Assembly (NCBI RefSeq): GCF_023073915.1
Contig: NZ_JADPKK010000023.1
Coordinates: 682,001-746,000, forward strand
Source of the DNA: Bradyrhizobium sp. 149
GTDB taxonomy: Bacteria > Pseudomonadota > Alphaproteobacteria > Rhizobiales > Xanthobacteraceae
DNA: 64,000 bases
Direction of reading: 5' to 3'
A program made the position numbers and the translations under genes. The notes beneath the pieces are model-generated. The model ran no database searches. It had not been told where the DNA came from and saw only the letters and a program-made list of their open reading frames with translations. This document shows positions 9,562-18,177 of the stretch, piece by piece; positions within the stretch are counted from its first letter, which is position 1, and each line of letters opens with the position of its first letter.

Positions 9562-9584
9562 ATTGACCGAACGGTTCGGTCAAT
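9562..9584. promoter_or_regulatory. Perfect 23-bp palindromic operator for the TetR regulator
   Basis: The site reads ATTGACCGAAC, a central G, then GTTCGGTCAAT, so all eleven base pairs of the inverted repeat match. It lies between the divergent emrA-like gene (start 9487) and the TetR gene (start 9681). This size and position fit a TetR-dimer operator repressing the pump and possibly the regulator itself. Binding is inferred from position and symmetry. Confidence 0.85.
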
Positions 9585-9680
9585 ATAGATAATATCCCGG
9601 TCAGACCCTACTGGTCCGAACCCTTTATTTCGGTTTCATGGCCCTGGGCCGATCCAAAAACTTTCCGAGACCCTGAACCA

Positions 9681-10316
9681 ATGGTTGTAGCCGGCCGCGA
9701 ACATCTGCACGTCATCCAAGAGGAGGACAGCTCCAAACGCCGCCAGATCCTGGACGGGGCCCGCAAGGTGTTCATGGATCTCGGGTTTGACGGCGCCAGC
9801 ATGGGCGAGATCGCCCGCGCAGCGCAGGTCTCCAAGGGCACGCTTTACGTCTACTTCGCCGACAAAACCGCGCTGTTCGAAGCCATCCTCGAGCAGGAGG
9901 CGCTCCAGCACGGTCAAATCGTGTTCAATTTCGATCCCGCGCGCGATGCCGAGACCACGCTGAAGGATTTCGGCCAGGCCTACATCCACCTGCTGTGCCG
10001 GCCCGGCGGCGGGTCCGCGATCCGCACCGTAATGGCGATCGCCGAGCGCATGCCCGACGTGGGCCGCCGCTACTATGCGCGGGTGCTGGACAAGAGCATC
10101 AACCGCCTCTCCGGCTATCTCAAAGCCCGTGTCGCCGCCCGCGATCTCGAGATCGACGATTGCGACCTTGCGGCGTCGCAGTTCATGGAGCTGTGCAAGG
10201 CCTCGCTCTTCCTACCCTTCGTCTTCCAGGCCGCCCCCCCGCCATCGGAACAGCGCATGAGCGAAGTCGTCGACAGCGCGACGCGGATGTTTCTGGCGGC
10301 GTACCGGGCGAAGTGA
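9681..10316 (+). CDS. TetR/AcrR family transcriptional regulator
   Basis: This 211-residue regulator has an N-terminal helix-turn-helix domain (about residues 18-65) with the classic 'ASMGEIARAAQVSKGTLYVYF' pattern followed by 'KTALFEAIL', and a C-terminal ligand-binding helical domain of the TetR_C type. It is divergent from the emrA-emrB pair, and a perfect palindrome sits in the shared control region. It most likely represses the pump until a toxic compound binds. No strong Shine-Dalgarno precedes the ATG at 9681; the first dozen residues before 'EEDSSKRRQI' could be shorter in reality. Confidence 0.9.
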   Translation: MVVAGREHLHVIQEEDSSKRRQILDGARKVFMDLGFDGASMGEIARAAQVSKGTLYVYFADKTALFEAILEQEALQHGQIVFNFDPARDAETTLKDFGQAYIHLLCRPGGGSAIRTVMAIAERMPDVGRRYYARVLDKSINRLSGYLKARVAARDLEIDDCDLAASQFMELCKASLFLPFVFQAAPPPSEQRMSEVVDSATRMFLAAYRAK

Positions 10317-10329
10317 AAGCGCAAGCTCT

Positions 10330-11058
10330 CTACTCGGCCACCTGCTTGCGGAGCGCAGCGAGATCGTTGACGACCATCTTGGTCGGGCCAGTCGAGATGA
10401 TGCCGTCGTCCTGGAGGCGGCTGAGGATCAGGCTGATCGACTGGCGCGTCGCGCCGATCATGCGCGCGAGATTGGCCTGCGTGATGCGGCCGAGCGAGAT
10501 CGGGCCCGTCTCATCCTGGGCCGCATTCTCGCACAGCTTGACCAGGAGCAGCACCAGCCGTTCCGCCGCCTTCTGTCCCGCCAGCGTCTGCGCCAGCATC
10601 GAATAGGTCTCGCCCTTGAAGCCGAGGCACTCGATCAGCGCGACTGCGAACGACGGCGACTGCGCGATCAACCGGCGGACCGCATCCTGGTCGAGATGCA
10701 GCGCTTCGACCCGCCCAAGCGCGCGGGCCGACCAGCTGTGACGGTGATCGCCGAGGATATAGGGCGCGCCGACGAAGTCACCTGCCTCCCAGGTCGACAG
10801 CATCAGCTCGCGCCCCTGCGTGCCGGCATGGGTGCTTTCGACGATCCCGTTCAGGATGATGTGGACACCGTTCGCGGGCTCGCCCTCCCGCAGCAGATAT
10901 TCGCGGTTCTGGTAGGTCGCGAGCCTGCCGGTTCGCATCACCAGGTCCAGATCGGGCTTGTCCAACGCCTTCAGCACATAACGTCCGGTCCCCGGCCGTG
11001 GCAGTCCGGCGCGCGGCTCAGCTGGATCGGCCACCTCATGCGCATTGCTGCGCTCCAC
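10330..11058 (-). CDS. Crp/Fnr family transcriptional regulator
   Basis: This 242-residue protein has a cyclic-nucleotide-binding-like beta-roll (about residues 30-145, with 'LLREGEPANGVHIILNGIV') and a C-terminal winged helix-turn-helix (about 175-235, 'LARMIGATRQSISLILSRLQDDGII'). The FNR-type N-terminal Cys cluster is missing, so it is not an Fe-S oxygen sensor. The start is a GTG at 11058 preceded by GGGAG. It follows the ABC binding-protein gene on the same strand after 75 bases, so it may be the last gene of that operon and sense the imported compound or a general signal. Confidence 0.88.
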   Translation of the reverse strand: MERSNAHEVADPAEPRAGLPRPGTGRYVLKALDKPDLDLVMRTGRLATYQNREYLLREGEPANGVHIILNGIVESTHAGTQGRELMLSTWEAGDFVGAPYILGDHRHSWSARALGRVEALHLDQDAVRRLIAQSPSFAVALIECLGFKGETYSMLAQTLAGQKAAERLVLLLVKLCENAAQDETGPISLGRITQANLARMIGATRQSISLILSRLQDDGIISTGPTKMVVNDLAALRKQVAE

Positions 11059-11133
11059 GTTCGGTCTCCCTTCGAGTGACGGCTCGAAGGCTAGGAGGTC
11101 TCCGCTCAGATTGCAACGCGGCGCGTCCCGACC

Positions 11134-12144
11134 TTAGCGGCCGGTCGCCTTCTCCAGATAGGCGGGCTGGATGAAGGCTTCGAAGTCGGCGCGCGGCAGC
11201 AGCTTCGGCAGGCGCTCCTGCTTCACCAGGAAGTCGGCGGTCGCGACCAGCGTGTCGACGAACTTGCCCTTTTTCGCGGATGTGCCGAGATACTCCTCCG
11301 TGAGCTGCTGGCTGCAGGGGATCATCCCGGTCCCCTTCATCATGCGCTCTGCGTCCTCGATGGGCAGCGAGAGCTCCTCCGCGATGATCTCCGCGGTCTT
11401 CTCCGGGTTCTTCAGCCAGAATTCGATGCCTTCGCATTCGGCCTTGATGAACCTGTCGACGTAGGACGGATACTTCTCCGCGAACGCGTTCATGACAACG
11501 CCGATGTCCCAGGTCGGGTAGCCGCGCTTGGCCATCTCCCCCGAGGTGACGAGGATCTTGCCGCCGTTCTTCACGGCCTTGCCGAGATTTGGCTCCCACA
11601 ACCAGGCCGCGTCGATGTCGCCGCGAAGCCAGGCCGCCGCGATGTCCGACGGCGCGAGGTCCAAAATCTTCATCGAGGCGGGATCGACACCCTCGTCCTT
11701 GAGCGCCTGGAGCAGGAGATAGTGTGTCGTGGAGCCGAACGGTGCCGCCACTGTCTTGCCCTTGAGATCCCTCAGCGAGGTGATGTTCTTGTCGGCGCGC
11801 ACCACCATCGACTCGACGTAGTCGAGCATGTTGATCACCAGGATGCCCTTGATCGGCAGGGCGCGCGTCGCGCCGATCGCGGTCGGCGGGTTGCCGAGGC
11901 CGCCGAAGTCGACGTCGTTGCCTGCAATCGCGCGCAGCATGTCGCCGCCGCCGCCGATCTTGACGTATTTGATGTCGACGCCCGGCATCTCCTTGGCGAG
12001 CAGGCCAAGATGCTTGGTGACCAGCTGTGCGTTCACGAGATTCAGATAGCCGACGGTCACCTTCGCGGGCTTGTCCTCGGCGCGTACTGCGGCCGTGAGC
12101 GCCAACGTGGCAAACGCGAGCGTTGCAATCAGTCTCTTTGTCAT
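11134..12144 (-). CDS. ABC transporter substrate-binding protein, TauA/SsuA/NMT1-like
   Basis: This 336-residue periplasmic protein has a signal peptide (MTKRLIATLAFATLALTAAVRA) and the NMT1/SsuA fold: a 'VTVGYLNLVNAQLVTKHLGL' opening, a 'GGGGDMLRAIAGNDVDFGGLGNPP' segment and a 'DIAAAWLRGDIDAAWLWEPN' stretch common to nitrate/sulfonate/taurine binding proteins. The ATG at 12144 has a strong GGGGAG site. It is followed by the Crp gene and preceded by its permease. With the M20 deacylase in the same unit, an amide-containing or N-acylated ligand is possible; the name 'taurine-binding' should not be assumed. Confidence 0.85.
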   Translation of the reverse strand: MTKRLIATLAFATLALTAAVRAEDKPAKVTVGYLNLVNAQLVTKHLGLLAKEMPGVDIKYVKIGGGGDMLRAIAGNDVDFGGLGNPPTAIGATRALPIKGILVINMLDYVESMVVRADKNITSLRDLKGKTVAAPFGSTTHYLLLQALKDEGVDPASMKILDLAPSDIAAAWLRGDIDAAWLWEPNLGKAVKNGGKILVTSGEMAKRGYPTWDIGVVMNAFAEKYPSYVDRFIKAECEGIEFWLKNPEKTAEIIAEELSLPIEDAERMMKGTGMIPCSQQLTEEYLGTSAKKGKFVDTLVATADFLVKQERLPKLLPRADFEAFIQPAYLEKATGR

Positions 12145-12172
12145 GTCGATCTCCCCTCGATCAAAATTGGAT

Positions 12173-13012
12173 TCAGGCCCACGGCATCAACAGTTTCGCG
12201 ATCGCGCGCATCATGAGGTCGAGCACGACGCCAGTGAGACCCAGCACGATCAGCCCCATGATCACGACATCGGACAGCAGGAATTTTGCGGCGTCCCAGA
12301 TCATCCAGCCGATGCCGGCGGATGCCGCGACGATTTCGGCGGCGACGAGAACGGTATAGGTAAATCCGAGCGAGATGCGCATGCCGGCGAGAATCAGCGG
12401 TCCCGCCGCCGGCAAATAGACGTGGAAGAGCAGGTGGCGCCGGGTCGCACCGAGCGACTGTGCGGCGCGCACATAGACGGGGTCCACGCTGGTGACAGCC
12501 TGGATCGTCGAGATGACGATGCCCGGCAAACCGGCAAGAAACAGCAGCGACAACTTCGAGCTCTCGCCGATGCCGAGCCACATCACCAGCAGCGTATAAA
12601 GGCCGAGCGGCGGCAGCGGCCGGTAGAACTCGATCAACGGATTGAGCAGCGCGCGTGCGTTGCGCGACACGCCCATCAGGACGCCGAGCGGGATGCCGAT
12701 CAGGCAGGCCAGGGTGAAGGCCGTGAGGATACGATAGAGGCTTGCGCCGAGATGCTGAAGCAGGGTCGCGCCCTGGTACCCCTTCGTCATGGTCTTGACG
12801 AAGGCGGCCCAGACCGCCTGCGGCTTCGGCAGGAACAGCTCGTTAGCCCAGCCCCTCTCCGTGACGATGGCCCAGCCCGCGAGCAGCACGGCGACGGTCA
12901 GCGTCGAGAGCAGCACCGATCGTGAGACTTTCGGAAGCCGCAGCCGCAAGCTGCCGCGTCGCGTGCGATCCGCCGAGACCGGAATGGCCATGGGGCTCGC
13001 CTCCACGCTCAT
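12173..13012 (-). CDS. ABC transporter permease, TauC/SsuC-like
   Basis: This 279-residue inner-membrane protein has about six helices and the permease-ATPase contact loop ('RAAQSLGATRRHLLFHVYLPAAGPLILAGM' region: EAA-type motif with a conserved Gly). It pairs with the TauA-like binding protein 28 bases downstream. Its start overlaps the stop of the M20 deacylase by four bases, indicating translational coupling. No ATP-binding subunit is encoded next to it, so the importer must borrow one. Confidence 0.88.
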   Translation of the reverse strand: MSVEASPMAIPVSADRTRRGSLRLRLPKVSRSVLLSTLTVAVLLAGWAIVTERGWANELFLPKPQAVWAAFVKTMTKGYQGATLLQHLGASLYRILTAFTLACLIGIPLGVLMGVSRNARALLNPLIEFYRPLPPLGLYTLLVMWLGIGESSKLSLLFLAGLPGIVISTIQAVTSVDPVYVRAAQSLGATRRHLLFHVYLPAAGPLILAGMRISLGFTYTVLVAAEIVAASAGIGWMIWDAAKFLLSDVVIMGLIVLGLTGVVLDLMMRAIAKLLMPWA

Positions 13013-14307
13013 GCCCGCACTCCCAGGATCTGCATGATGGTCAGCGCGTAGATCCGCGTCGCCATCACCGACTTCGTGATCGAGATGTTCTCGTTATCGA
13101 CGGCCCAGCCATCTTCTCCGGGACCGAACGTCACCGCATTGATGCCGGCTTCGCGGAAACGGATCGTGTCGTTGAAGGCGTTCTTGCGGTTGACCCCTGG
13201 CTCGCGGCCCATCAGACGCCGGTAAACCCCGCGCAAGGAGCGGCAGGGCTCCTCCTCGACCGGCACCGGTTCGGTCGCGTTGACGAACAGCGAGCCGGGC
13301 ACCTGGCGCACCTCCATTTTGACGTCGTTCACGCCCGCGAAAGTGTCCCGTCCGAGACGCTCGATATCCGAAATCACGCTCGACAGCGTCATGCCGGGCA
13401 CGATGCCGACCACGGCGAGCGTGATGGTGCAGGCATCCGGCGAGAACTGCATCTCGCCAGGCAGGCCGGCCCGGATGCGCACGACGGCGCAGCAGGGCGG
13501 CGTATGTCCCATGAACTTGCTGGGCACATGCGTGAACGTCATGTCCTTCAACTTCGGCAACAGCTTTGCCGCTTCCATGATGGCGTTGACGCTGATGTCG
13601 GGACGCCAGATGTGCGACTTGATCCCGTGAACGGTGAGCTCGATCAGGCAGTGGCCGGAATTGGCCACCGACAGGTTCATGCCCCAGTCCTTGTTGACAT
13701 CACCCCAGGCGGTCGGCTCGGCGGTGATCTCGTAGTCGGCGGTAAGGCCGACCTTGTTCAGCATGTAGATGGAGCCCTCGGTGCCGTTCCGCTCCTCATC
13801 GACGGTGTAGCAGCACATCAAGGTGCCATCGAACTTCACACCCGCTTCGATCAGGGCCTGCACTGCGAGCAGCGATGCAGCGAGGTTTCCGCGCGTGTCG
13901 GACGTGCCGCGCGCATAGAGCAGATCGCCGTGGCGCGTCGCCTTGAACGGATCGAAATCCGTCATGTGCCATTTCTCGGGTTCGACGACCGGATAGGTGT
14001 CGAGGTGATCGTTGAGAATGAGCGAGGGCGCGCCATCCCGTCCCTTGAGCACGCCGAGCACGTTCGGCCGGTGCGGCTGCGCGCTGTGCTTGGTGACCTC
14101 CATGCCGAGCGCTTCGAGCTTGCCCGCGACCAGCATCGAGATCGCCTCTTCCTCGGCAGGCGGCAAATCGGGATCCAGCGGATTGCCGGAACGGGGCTGC
14201 CCGGTGCGGATCAGTTCGGATGCGAGTTCAAGCCAGCGCTCCTCGGTGATATGCGACAGCACGCGCTGTTCGAGTTCGGAATAAGGAGGGGTGACAGGCA
14301 TCTGCAT
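13009..14307 (-). CDS. M20 family metallo-deacylase/peptidase (ArgE/DapE/AcyI-like)
   Basis: This 432-residue cytoplasmic zinc enzyme has the M20 metal-binding pattern: 'LNDHLDTYP' (His, catalytic Asp), 'YARGTSDTRGN' (bridging Asp), 'TVDEERNGTEGS' (catalytic Glu pair) and a late 'FNDTIRFREAGINAVTFGPG' block supplying the last ligand. A dimerisation lid lies in the middle ('HCLIELTVHGIKSHIWRPD'). Such enzymes hydrolyse N-acyl amino acids, N-formyl compounds or dipeptides. It is the first gene of a unit with an ABC permease, binding protein and Crp regulator, suggesting that the imported compound is its substrate. Confidence 0.87.
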   Translation of the reverse strand: MQMPVTPPYSELEQRVLSHITEERWLELASELIRTGQPRSGNPLDPDLPPAEEEAISMLVAGKLEALGMEVTKHSAQPHRPNVLGVLKGRDGAPSLILNDHLDTYPVVEPEKWHMTDFDPFKATRHGDLLYARGTSDTRGNLAASLLAVQALIEAGVKFDGTLMCCYTVDEERNGTEGSIYMLNKVGLTADYEITAEPTAWGDVNKDWGMNLSVANSGHCLIELTVHGIKSHIWRPDISVNAIMEAAKLLPKLKDMTFTHVPSKFMGHTPPCCAVVRIRAGLPGEMQFSPDACTITLAVVGIVPGMTLSSVISDIERLGRDTFAGVNDVKMEVRQVPGSLFVNATEPVPVEEEPCRSLRGVYRRLMGREPGVNRKNAFNDTIRFREAGINAVTFGPGEDGWAVDNENISITKSVMATRIYALTIMQILGVRA

Positions 14308-14448
14308 GACGGATTCCGCTGGCTCACGGCGCCGGCAGCGCCGCTTCGTGGCAGCCTCCTCAGTGCAGCGACCGTGCCAACTGCCGGAAAAGCCCGCAGC
14401 CTCACAGTTATCGTTTTGATTTCAATGACTTAGAAAAGAATCGCGAAT

Positions 14449-14464
14449 GCGCAAATTTTTGCGC
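14449..14464. promoter_or_regulatory. Short inverted repeat upstream of the deacylase operon, possible operator
   Basis: GCGCAAA-TT-TTTGCGC is a seven-base inverted repeat in the 14308-14534 gap, about 140 bases upstream of the deacylase start on the minus strand. It could be a regulator site or chance symmetry. It does not match a Crp or FNR box. Confidence 0.25.
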
Positions 14465-14534
14465 CCGAGATGCGCTCTGCCGAAGACGCGGCGCGCCGGC
14501 TGAACACGCAGGGCTCAGCGCGAGGCCGGAACTT

Positions 14535-15740
14535 CTAGTCGTCCGCGTACTCGTCTTCTTCGCGCTTGTGCGCGGTGCTCTTGCGCGTACCGAGCGAGCC
14601 GGTCACGGAGGGATCGCGCGCATTCGCATAAGGATTGCGCCGGCCCGCCCGCCCTGCGACCTCCTCGCCGGAGACAGCGGCGGGCTGGCAGATCAGGCGA
14701 CGGCTGGCGCGGCGCATCAGATCGACGTGGATGTGATCGTAATGATAGACGTTCGAGCCCGGCGCCAGCACCGTGGTGAAATGCACGCACGCGCCCGACT
14801 GCACGTCACGCAAAAATCCCTGCTCTTCCGGCATGCCGCGCCAGCCATCCTTCACGGTGACGCGGCGGCCGTCGGCGAGCACGAAGGCGGCGATGTCGAG
14901 CGCATTGCCGAAGGCGTGCTCGGAGATGTGGGCATGCGAATTGCCGTTCATGCCGCGGCACGAATAGGCGGAGATCTGCTTGATCTCCGCGACGCGGGTG
15001 CCGAACCAGCGCATCGCCGAGGGCTGCACGGTGTCGGCGAGCCAGCGGTCGAGTTCGGAGACGATCGGACAGGCCAGTGTCGCAACCGGCTTGATCGCAA
15101 CAGGGCCGACGGCGGTGACGGGATTGCCCTGCGCCGGACCAAGCCGCGGCGGCGGTTGCTGCGCGGGCGCCTGCGAGTAAGGCGCCGGCCGCGCCGGATA
15201 GCTCGGCGCATTCATATAGCGCGACGCGCCCGCGGCATCGATACCCTCGGGCGGCAGATCGATCTCGTCTTCCTGCGGCGCCACGCCGGGCGCGTTCAGC
15301 GACACCGGGCCGGACGGCGCGCCGTACCCGGAGGGCTGGCGCACCGCGCTCTCGGGATAGTTCGACCGTTGCGGATAGGAGGATGCCGGAGTGTTCTGGC
15401 TCTGCGGGTAATTCGATCGCGGCTGCGTCACCGGCCAGCGCGGCTGGTTGCCGATGCTCCCGGGCGGGCGCAGTTCCTCATCGGCAAAGCCGTAGCTGCT
15501 CGAGGCTTCGCCGATGGCGGCGACCTTGAGCGGAAACTCGGCGCCGCACATGCCCGGCCCGGAGATCGGGTCGATGCGGACGAGATCCGGCCCCTCTTTC
15601 ACCGCGCCCGATTTCAGGCACGCGGCTTCGGCCTCGGCCCGCCACGGTTCACGTTCGGCCTGGAAGAAGCCGCGTCCGCAACCCGCTAGCGAAACAAGGA
15701 CGATGGAGCCGACGAGATACAAACGAACTCCGCGCGTCAT
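14535..15740 (-). CDS. Extensin-like C-terminal domain lipoprotein
   Basis: This 401-residue protein begins with a lipoprotein signal ending in the lipobox L-A-G-C (Cys about residue 21). Residues about 90-215 are a Pro/Ser/Gln/Tyr-rich linker with repeated 'RSNYP'-like units. The C-terminal part (about 220-370) is the extensin-like_C domain (PF06904), which resembles D-Ala-D-Ala/VanY-type peptidases: 'YSCRGMNGNSHAHISEHAFGNALDIAAF' and the 'YHYDHIHVDLM' metal motif. It may trim peptidoglycan from an outer- or inner-membrane anchor. The tail is acidic and charged. Confidence 0.85.
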   Translation of the reverse strand: MTRGVRLYLVGSIVLVSLAGCGRGFFQAEREPWRAEAEAACLKSGAVKEGPDLVRIDPISGPGMCGAEFPLKVAAIGEASSSYGFADEELRPPGSIGNQPRWPVTQPRSNYPQSQNTPASSYPQRSNYPESAVRQPSGYGAPSGPVSLNAPGVAPQEDEIDLPPEGIDAAGASRYMNAPSYPARPAPYSQAPAQQPPPRLGPAQGNPVTAVGPVAIKPVATLACPIVSELDRWLADTVQPSAMRWFGTRVAEIKQISAYSCRGMNGNSHAHISEHAFGNALDIAAFVLADGRRVTVKDGWRGMPEEQGFLRDVQSGACVHFTTVLAPGSNVYHYDHIHVDLMRRASRRLICQPAAVSGEEVAGRAGRRNPYANARDPSVTGSLGTRKSTAHKREEDEYADD

Positions 15741-15927
15741 GCACGCACGTTCGGTGAATTTACTTAAAGACTCTTCAACGTGTTGATTTCAGCCTTCTTT
15801 AACCATGCCGGCCAGCGCACGGCCGAACCCTGGCGCGATGAGCGACAGCAAGGCTTACTTTTTCGAAAAGAGACTTTCTGTTAACCATGCTCTCGCGCAA
15901 AGTGGCGCGAACAGCTGGAGCGATCTC

Positions 15928-16011
15928 ATGACGTTCGCCGGCAGACTGAGCGTTATCACCGCCTACCTCGCCATGGCCTTCGTCGGCGCCATCGTGCTCG
16001 GCATGATCTAG
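15928..16011 (+). CDS. Very small single-helix membrane protein
   Basis: This encodes 27 residues, MTFAGRLSVITAYLAM followed by AFVGAIVLGMI, almost entirely one hydrophobic helix. A GGAG sits eight bases before the ATG. The frame stays open upstream to an ATG at 15805, which would give 68 residues with a polar N-terminus; the short form has the better ribosome site. It lies between the extensin-like lipoprotein and the DUF2147-like pair. The function is unknown, and such small membrane proteins often bind larger membrane complexes. Confidence 0.5.
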   Translation: MTFAGRLSVITAYLAMAFVGAIVLGMI

Positions 16012-16041
16012 CGACTCCTCAACGCGCGCGCCTGCGCTACG

Positions 16042-16899
16042 CTACGACCGTGCATTCCCCTGCCGCGAGGTCGTGATCAGTTTCTCCGGCCGCTCTTCGG
16101 CTCGCGTCCAGTCGTTACCGGAACACCAGAAGTGGCCCAATGCGCAGGCTTCGACGTGAAGCATGCCAGAACTCCGCAGCGTCATTGTCGCATAGTAGGT
16201 GCTGCCGCTGGAGCGGCTGTAGATATTGCCGGTCCAGACGTCATGCGTTTTTGGCTTCATGTTGACGAGCACGCTCTCACCCCTACTCGACGCCTCGGTC
16301 AGCGCGTAACCGCACAGTGCAGGGCCGCAGCGTTCGATGCGAACCGTGCCCTTGGCGCCCGCGCTCTCCCACTCGCCGAGCGGCAAATAGGCCGGCTCGT
16401 CGTCGCCGCGCTGCGCGATCGTCCTGGTCTGATTGATCTCGGGCCTCGGCGCGACAACCGGCGCCTCCATGCGCGGCGGATCGAGCGCGACGGTCTTCGG
16501 CGGATCCGTCCGCGGTAGCTCAACCCTCGGCGGACTGGAGCTTGGCGCCTGCGGCAGGACAACGGGCTGCGACGTCGTTGATGCAACGACAGGACGCGTC
16601 GGCGCCGATGCAGGCGCGACCACAATGGCTTGCGCCGGCCTGACCGGAGCCACGGGATAGACCGGCTGCGACGGCGCAGCCACCGGCGGCGGCGCAGGCG
16701 GGACCGGTGTCGTATCGACGTCCGGCCGAAAGCTGCGATTGGAGGAAACCGAAACACAGGAAGGCGATCGGCAATTCCTGGGCGACTCGACCTGGAACCG
16801 ATGACCACCGATCGAGAAGACGTAGGAGCCGGCCTCGGCTGCGGGCGAAATCGCCATCAGCGCGATCAATGTGCCAAGCGCAGTTACAAGCCGCATCAT
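16042..16899 (-). CDS. Secreted protein with C-terminal DUF2147-like domain (paralogue A)
   Basis: This protein has about 285 residues from the ATG at 16899 (or 16896), which follows GGGAGG. A signal peptide ends at A-E-A. A short N-terminal module reads 'FSIGGHRFQVESPRNC' with a 'C-x4-C' pair. A Pro/Val/Ala-rich linker of about 120 residues follows. The C-terminal domain has 'KGTVRIERCGPALCGYAL', 'VLVNMKP', a 'WTGNIYSRSSGSTYYATM' stretch and paired Cys near the end, resembling DUF2147. It is divergent from a paralogue with the same three-part plan at 17094. It probably acts in the periplasm; its role is unknown. Confidence 0.72.
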   Translation of the reverse strand: MMRLVTALGTLIALMAISPAAEAGSYVFSIGGHRFQVESPRNCRSPSCVSVSSNRSFRPDVDTTPVPPAPPPVAAPSQPVYPVAPVRPAQAIVVAPASAPTRPVVASTTSQPVVLPQAPSSSPPRVELPRTDPPKTVALDPPRMEAPVVAPRPEINQTRTIAQRGDDEPAYLPLGEWESAGAKGTVRIERCGPALCGYALTEASSRGESVLVNMKPKTHDVWTGNIYSRSSGSTYYATMTLRSSGMLHVEACALGHFWCSGNDWTRAEERPEKLITTSRQGNARS

Positions 16900-17093
16900 C
16901 AGCGCCTCCCGCTGTGTCGCGACGACGTTACGCAGATGGAATCGGGATTGAATGTGCGCTGCCTCACCCAGCACAGGGGAGCCGTTGTGACGTCTATCAC
17001 AGAACGCCCGGCCAGCCCGGCGTAGGGTCGCACCACACTTCATCCACCAGCGACTTCAGTCCATATCGGACCACACATCTTTCAGAGGTTGTC

Positions 17094-17864
17094 ATGAACA
17101 AGCTCACCATCGCCGCCACCGCGCTTTTCCTCGCTTCGACCGCCGCCGCGCATGCCGGCAATGCGGTCTCGTTCCAGATCGAAGGCCAGCACATCCGCAT
17201 CGAGACGCCGCGCAACTGCGCCTCGCTCAACTGCGTGACCATCGTCGCGCCGGGCCTGTCGGACAAGCCGATCAAGCTCAACAACATCAACCTCAAGGGC
17301 CTCGGCTCCAAGGATGATGACGTCGACACCACCCCCGCTCCGGCCACGAACACGCAGCCCGCGCAGGCTCCGGTGCAGCAGCAGCCGGTGCAGCAGGCCC
17401 CGGTGCAGGCGACCGCGCCTTCAGTTGCTGCCCCGGCCGCGCCGACCACGACGATTGCCGCTGCTCCCGCCGCCAGCTACGACAACGCGGCGCAGACTGC
17501 GCCCGTTGCAGCTCCTGCTCCCGTTGCCGCGCCCGCACCGGCCACGGTTGCTCCGGTCGCCGCCGCGCCTGCGCCGGCCGCCAACACGCCGATCGGCGTC
17601 TGGGCCACCGAAGAGAACAAGGGCAATGTTCGCGTCGAACAGTGCGGCGCCAATCTGTGCGGCTATGCCGCGAAGACCAACGAGCGCATCCTGATCAACA
17701 TGAAGCCCGAGGGCGCGAAGTGGAGCGGCCGCATCCACGATCCCGACTCCGGCCGCAATTACGACTCGACGATCGCGATGAAGGGCCCGAATGCGATGCG
17801 CGTGCAGGGCTGCGCCTTCGGCGGCATGTTCTGCGGCGGCCAGACCTGGAAGCGCGTGAGCTGA
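17094..17864 (+). CDS. Secreted protein with C-terminal DUF2147-like domain (paralogue B)
   Basis: This 256-residue protein starts MNKLTIAATALFLASTAAAHAG, a clear signal peptide. It repeats the plan of the divergent gene at 16042: an N-terminal 'FQIEGQHIRIETPRNCASLNC' module, a Pro/Ala/Gln/Thr-rich linker (about residues 75-165), and a C-terminal domain with 'KGNVRVEQCGANLCGYA', 'ILINMKPEGAKWSGRI' and Cys pairs near 'GCAFGGMFCGG'. The two starts are about 195 bases apart and share a control region. Cys spacing is conserved between the pair, so disulfides are likely in the periplasm. The biochemical role is unknown. Confidence 0.75.
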   Translation: MNKLTIAATALFLASTAAAHAGNAVSFQIEGQHIRIETPRNCASLNCVTIVAPGLSDKPIKLNNINLKGLGSKDDDVDTTPAPATNTQPAQAPVQQQPVQQAPVQATAPSVAAPAAPTTTIAAAPAASYDNAAQTAPVAAPAPVAAPAPATVAPVAAAPAPAANTPIGVWATEENKGNVRVEQCGANLCGYAAKTNERILINMKPEGAKWSGRIHDPDSGRNYDSTIAMKGPNAMRVQGCAFGGMFCGGQTWKRVS

Positions 17865-17948
17865 CGCACCACCGTCGTCCCATACTCTCGTCATCCCGGG
17901 CGATGCAAAGCATCGGCCCGGGATCTCGCGCGACAACTCCACTTTGCC

Positions 17949-18060
17949 CCCTCACCCTGAGGAGCCTGCGAAGCAGGCGTCTCGAAGGGCGAGGCCCCGG
18001 ATCGAGAGCCGGGCCTGCATGGTTCGAGACGCGCGCAAGAGCGCGCTCCTCACCATGAGG
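17949..18060. repeat. Palindromic intergenic repeat, family 1 (composite copy), filling the 17865-18177 gap
   Basis: The repeat begins CCCTCACCCTGAGGAGC and returns GCGTCTCGAAGGGCGAGG, then a second half-unit beginning GGTTCGAGAC ends CTCCTCACCATGAGG. The same unit recurs at 27303, 27438, 27781, 27872 and 49197, and as a partial copy near 19654. It fills most of the 313-base gap; no gene was seen there. Confidence 0.85.
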
Positions 18061-18177
18061 GGAAAGAGTTGCATTTGAACGTTCACCGCTCCCGTGCGAT
18101 AGACATTCATCCGCCGTTCAGCTGCATCAGGCTGATATCGGTCGATCTCGCCTCGCGTTTCTCACCGGGACCTCCTC

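Noticed and set aside
14416..14425. TTGATTTCAA as a possible Crp/FNR site for the adjacent regulator
   Set aside because: The half-sites are two bases apart, not six, so it does not fit a Crp/FNR box.
17340..17600. Short tandem repeats that first looked like an array
   Set aside because: They encode the Pro/Ala/Gln linker of the DUF2147-like protein and lack constant spacers, so this is not a CRISPR array.
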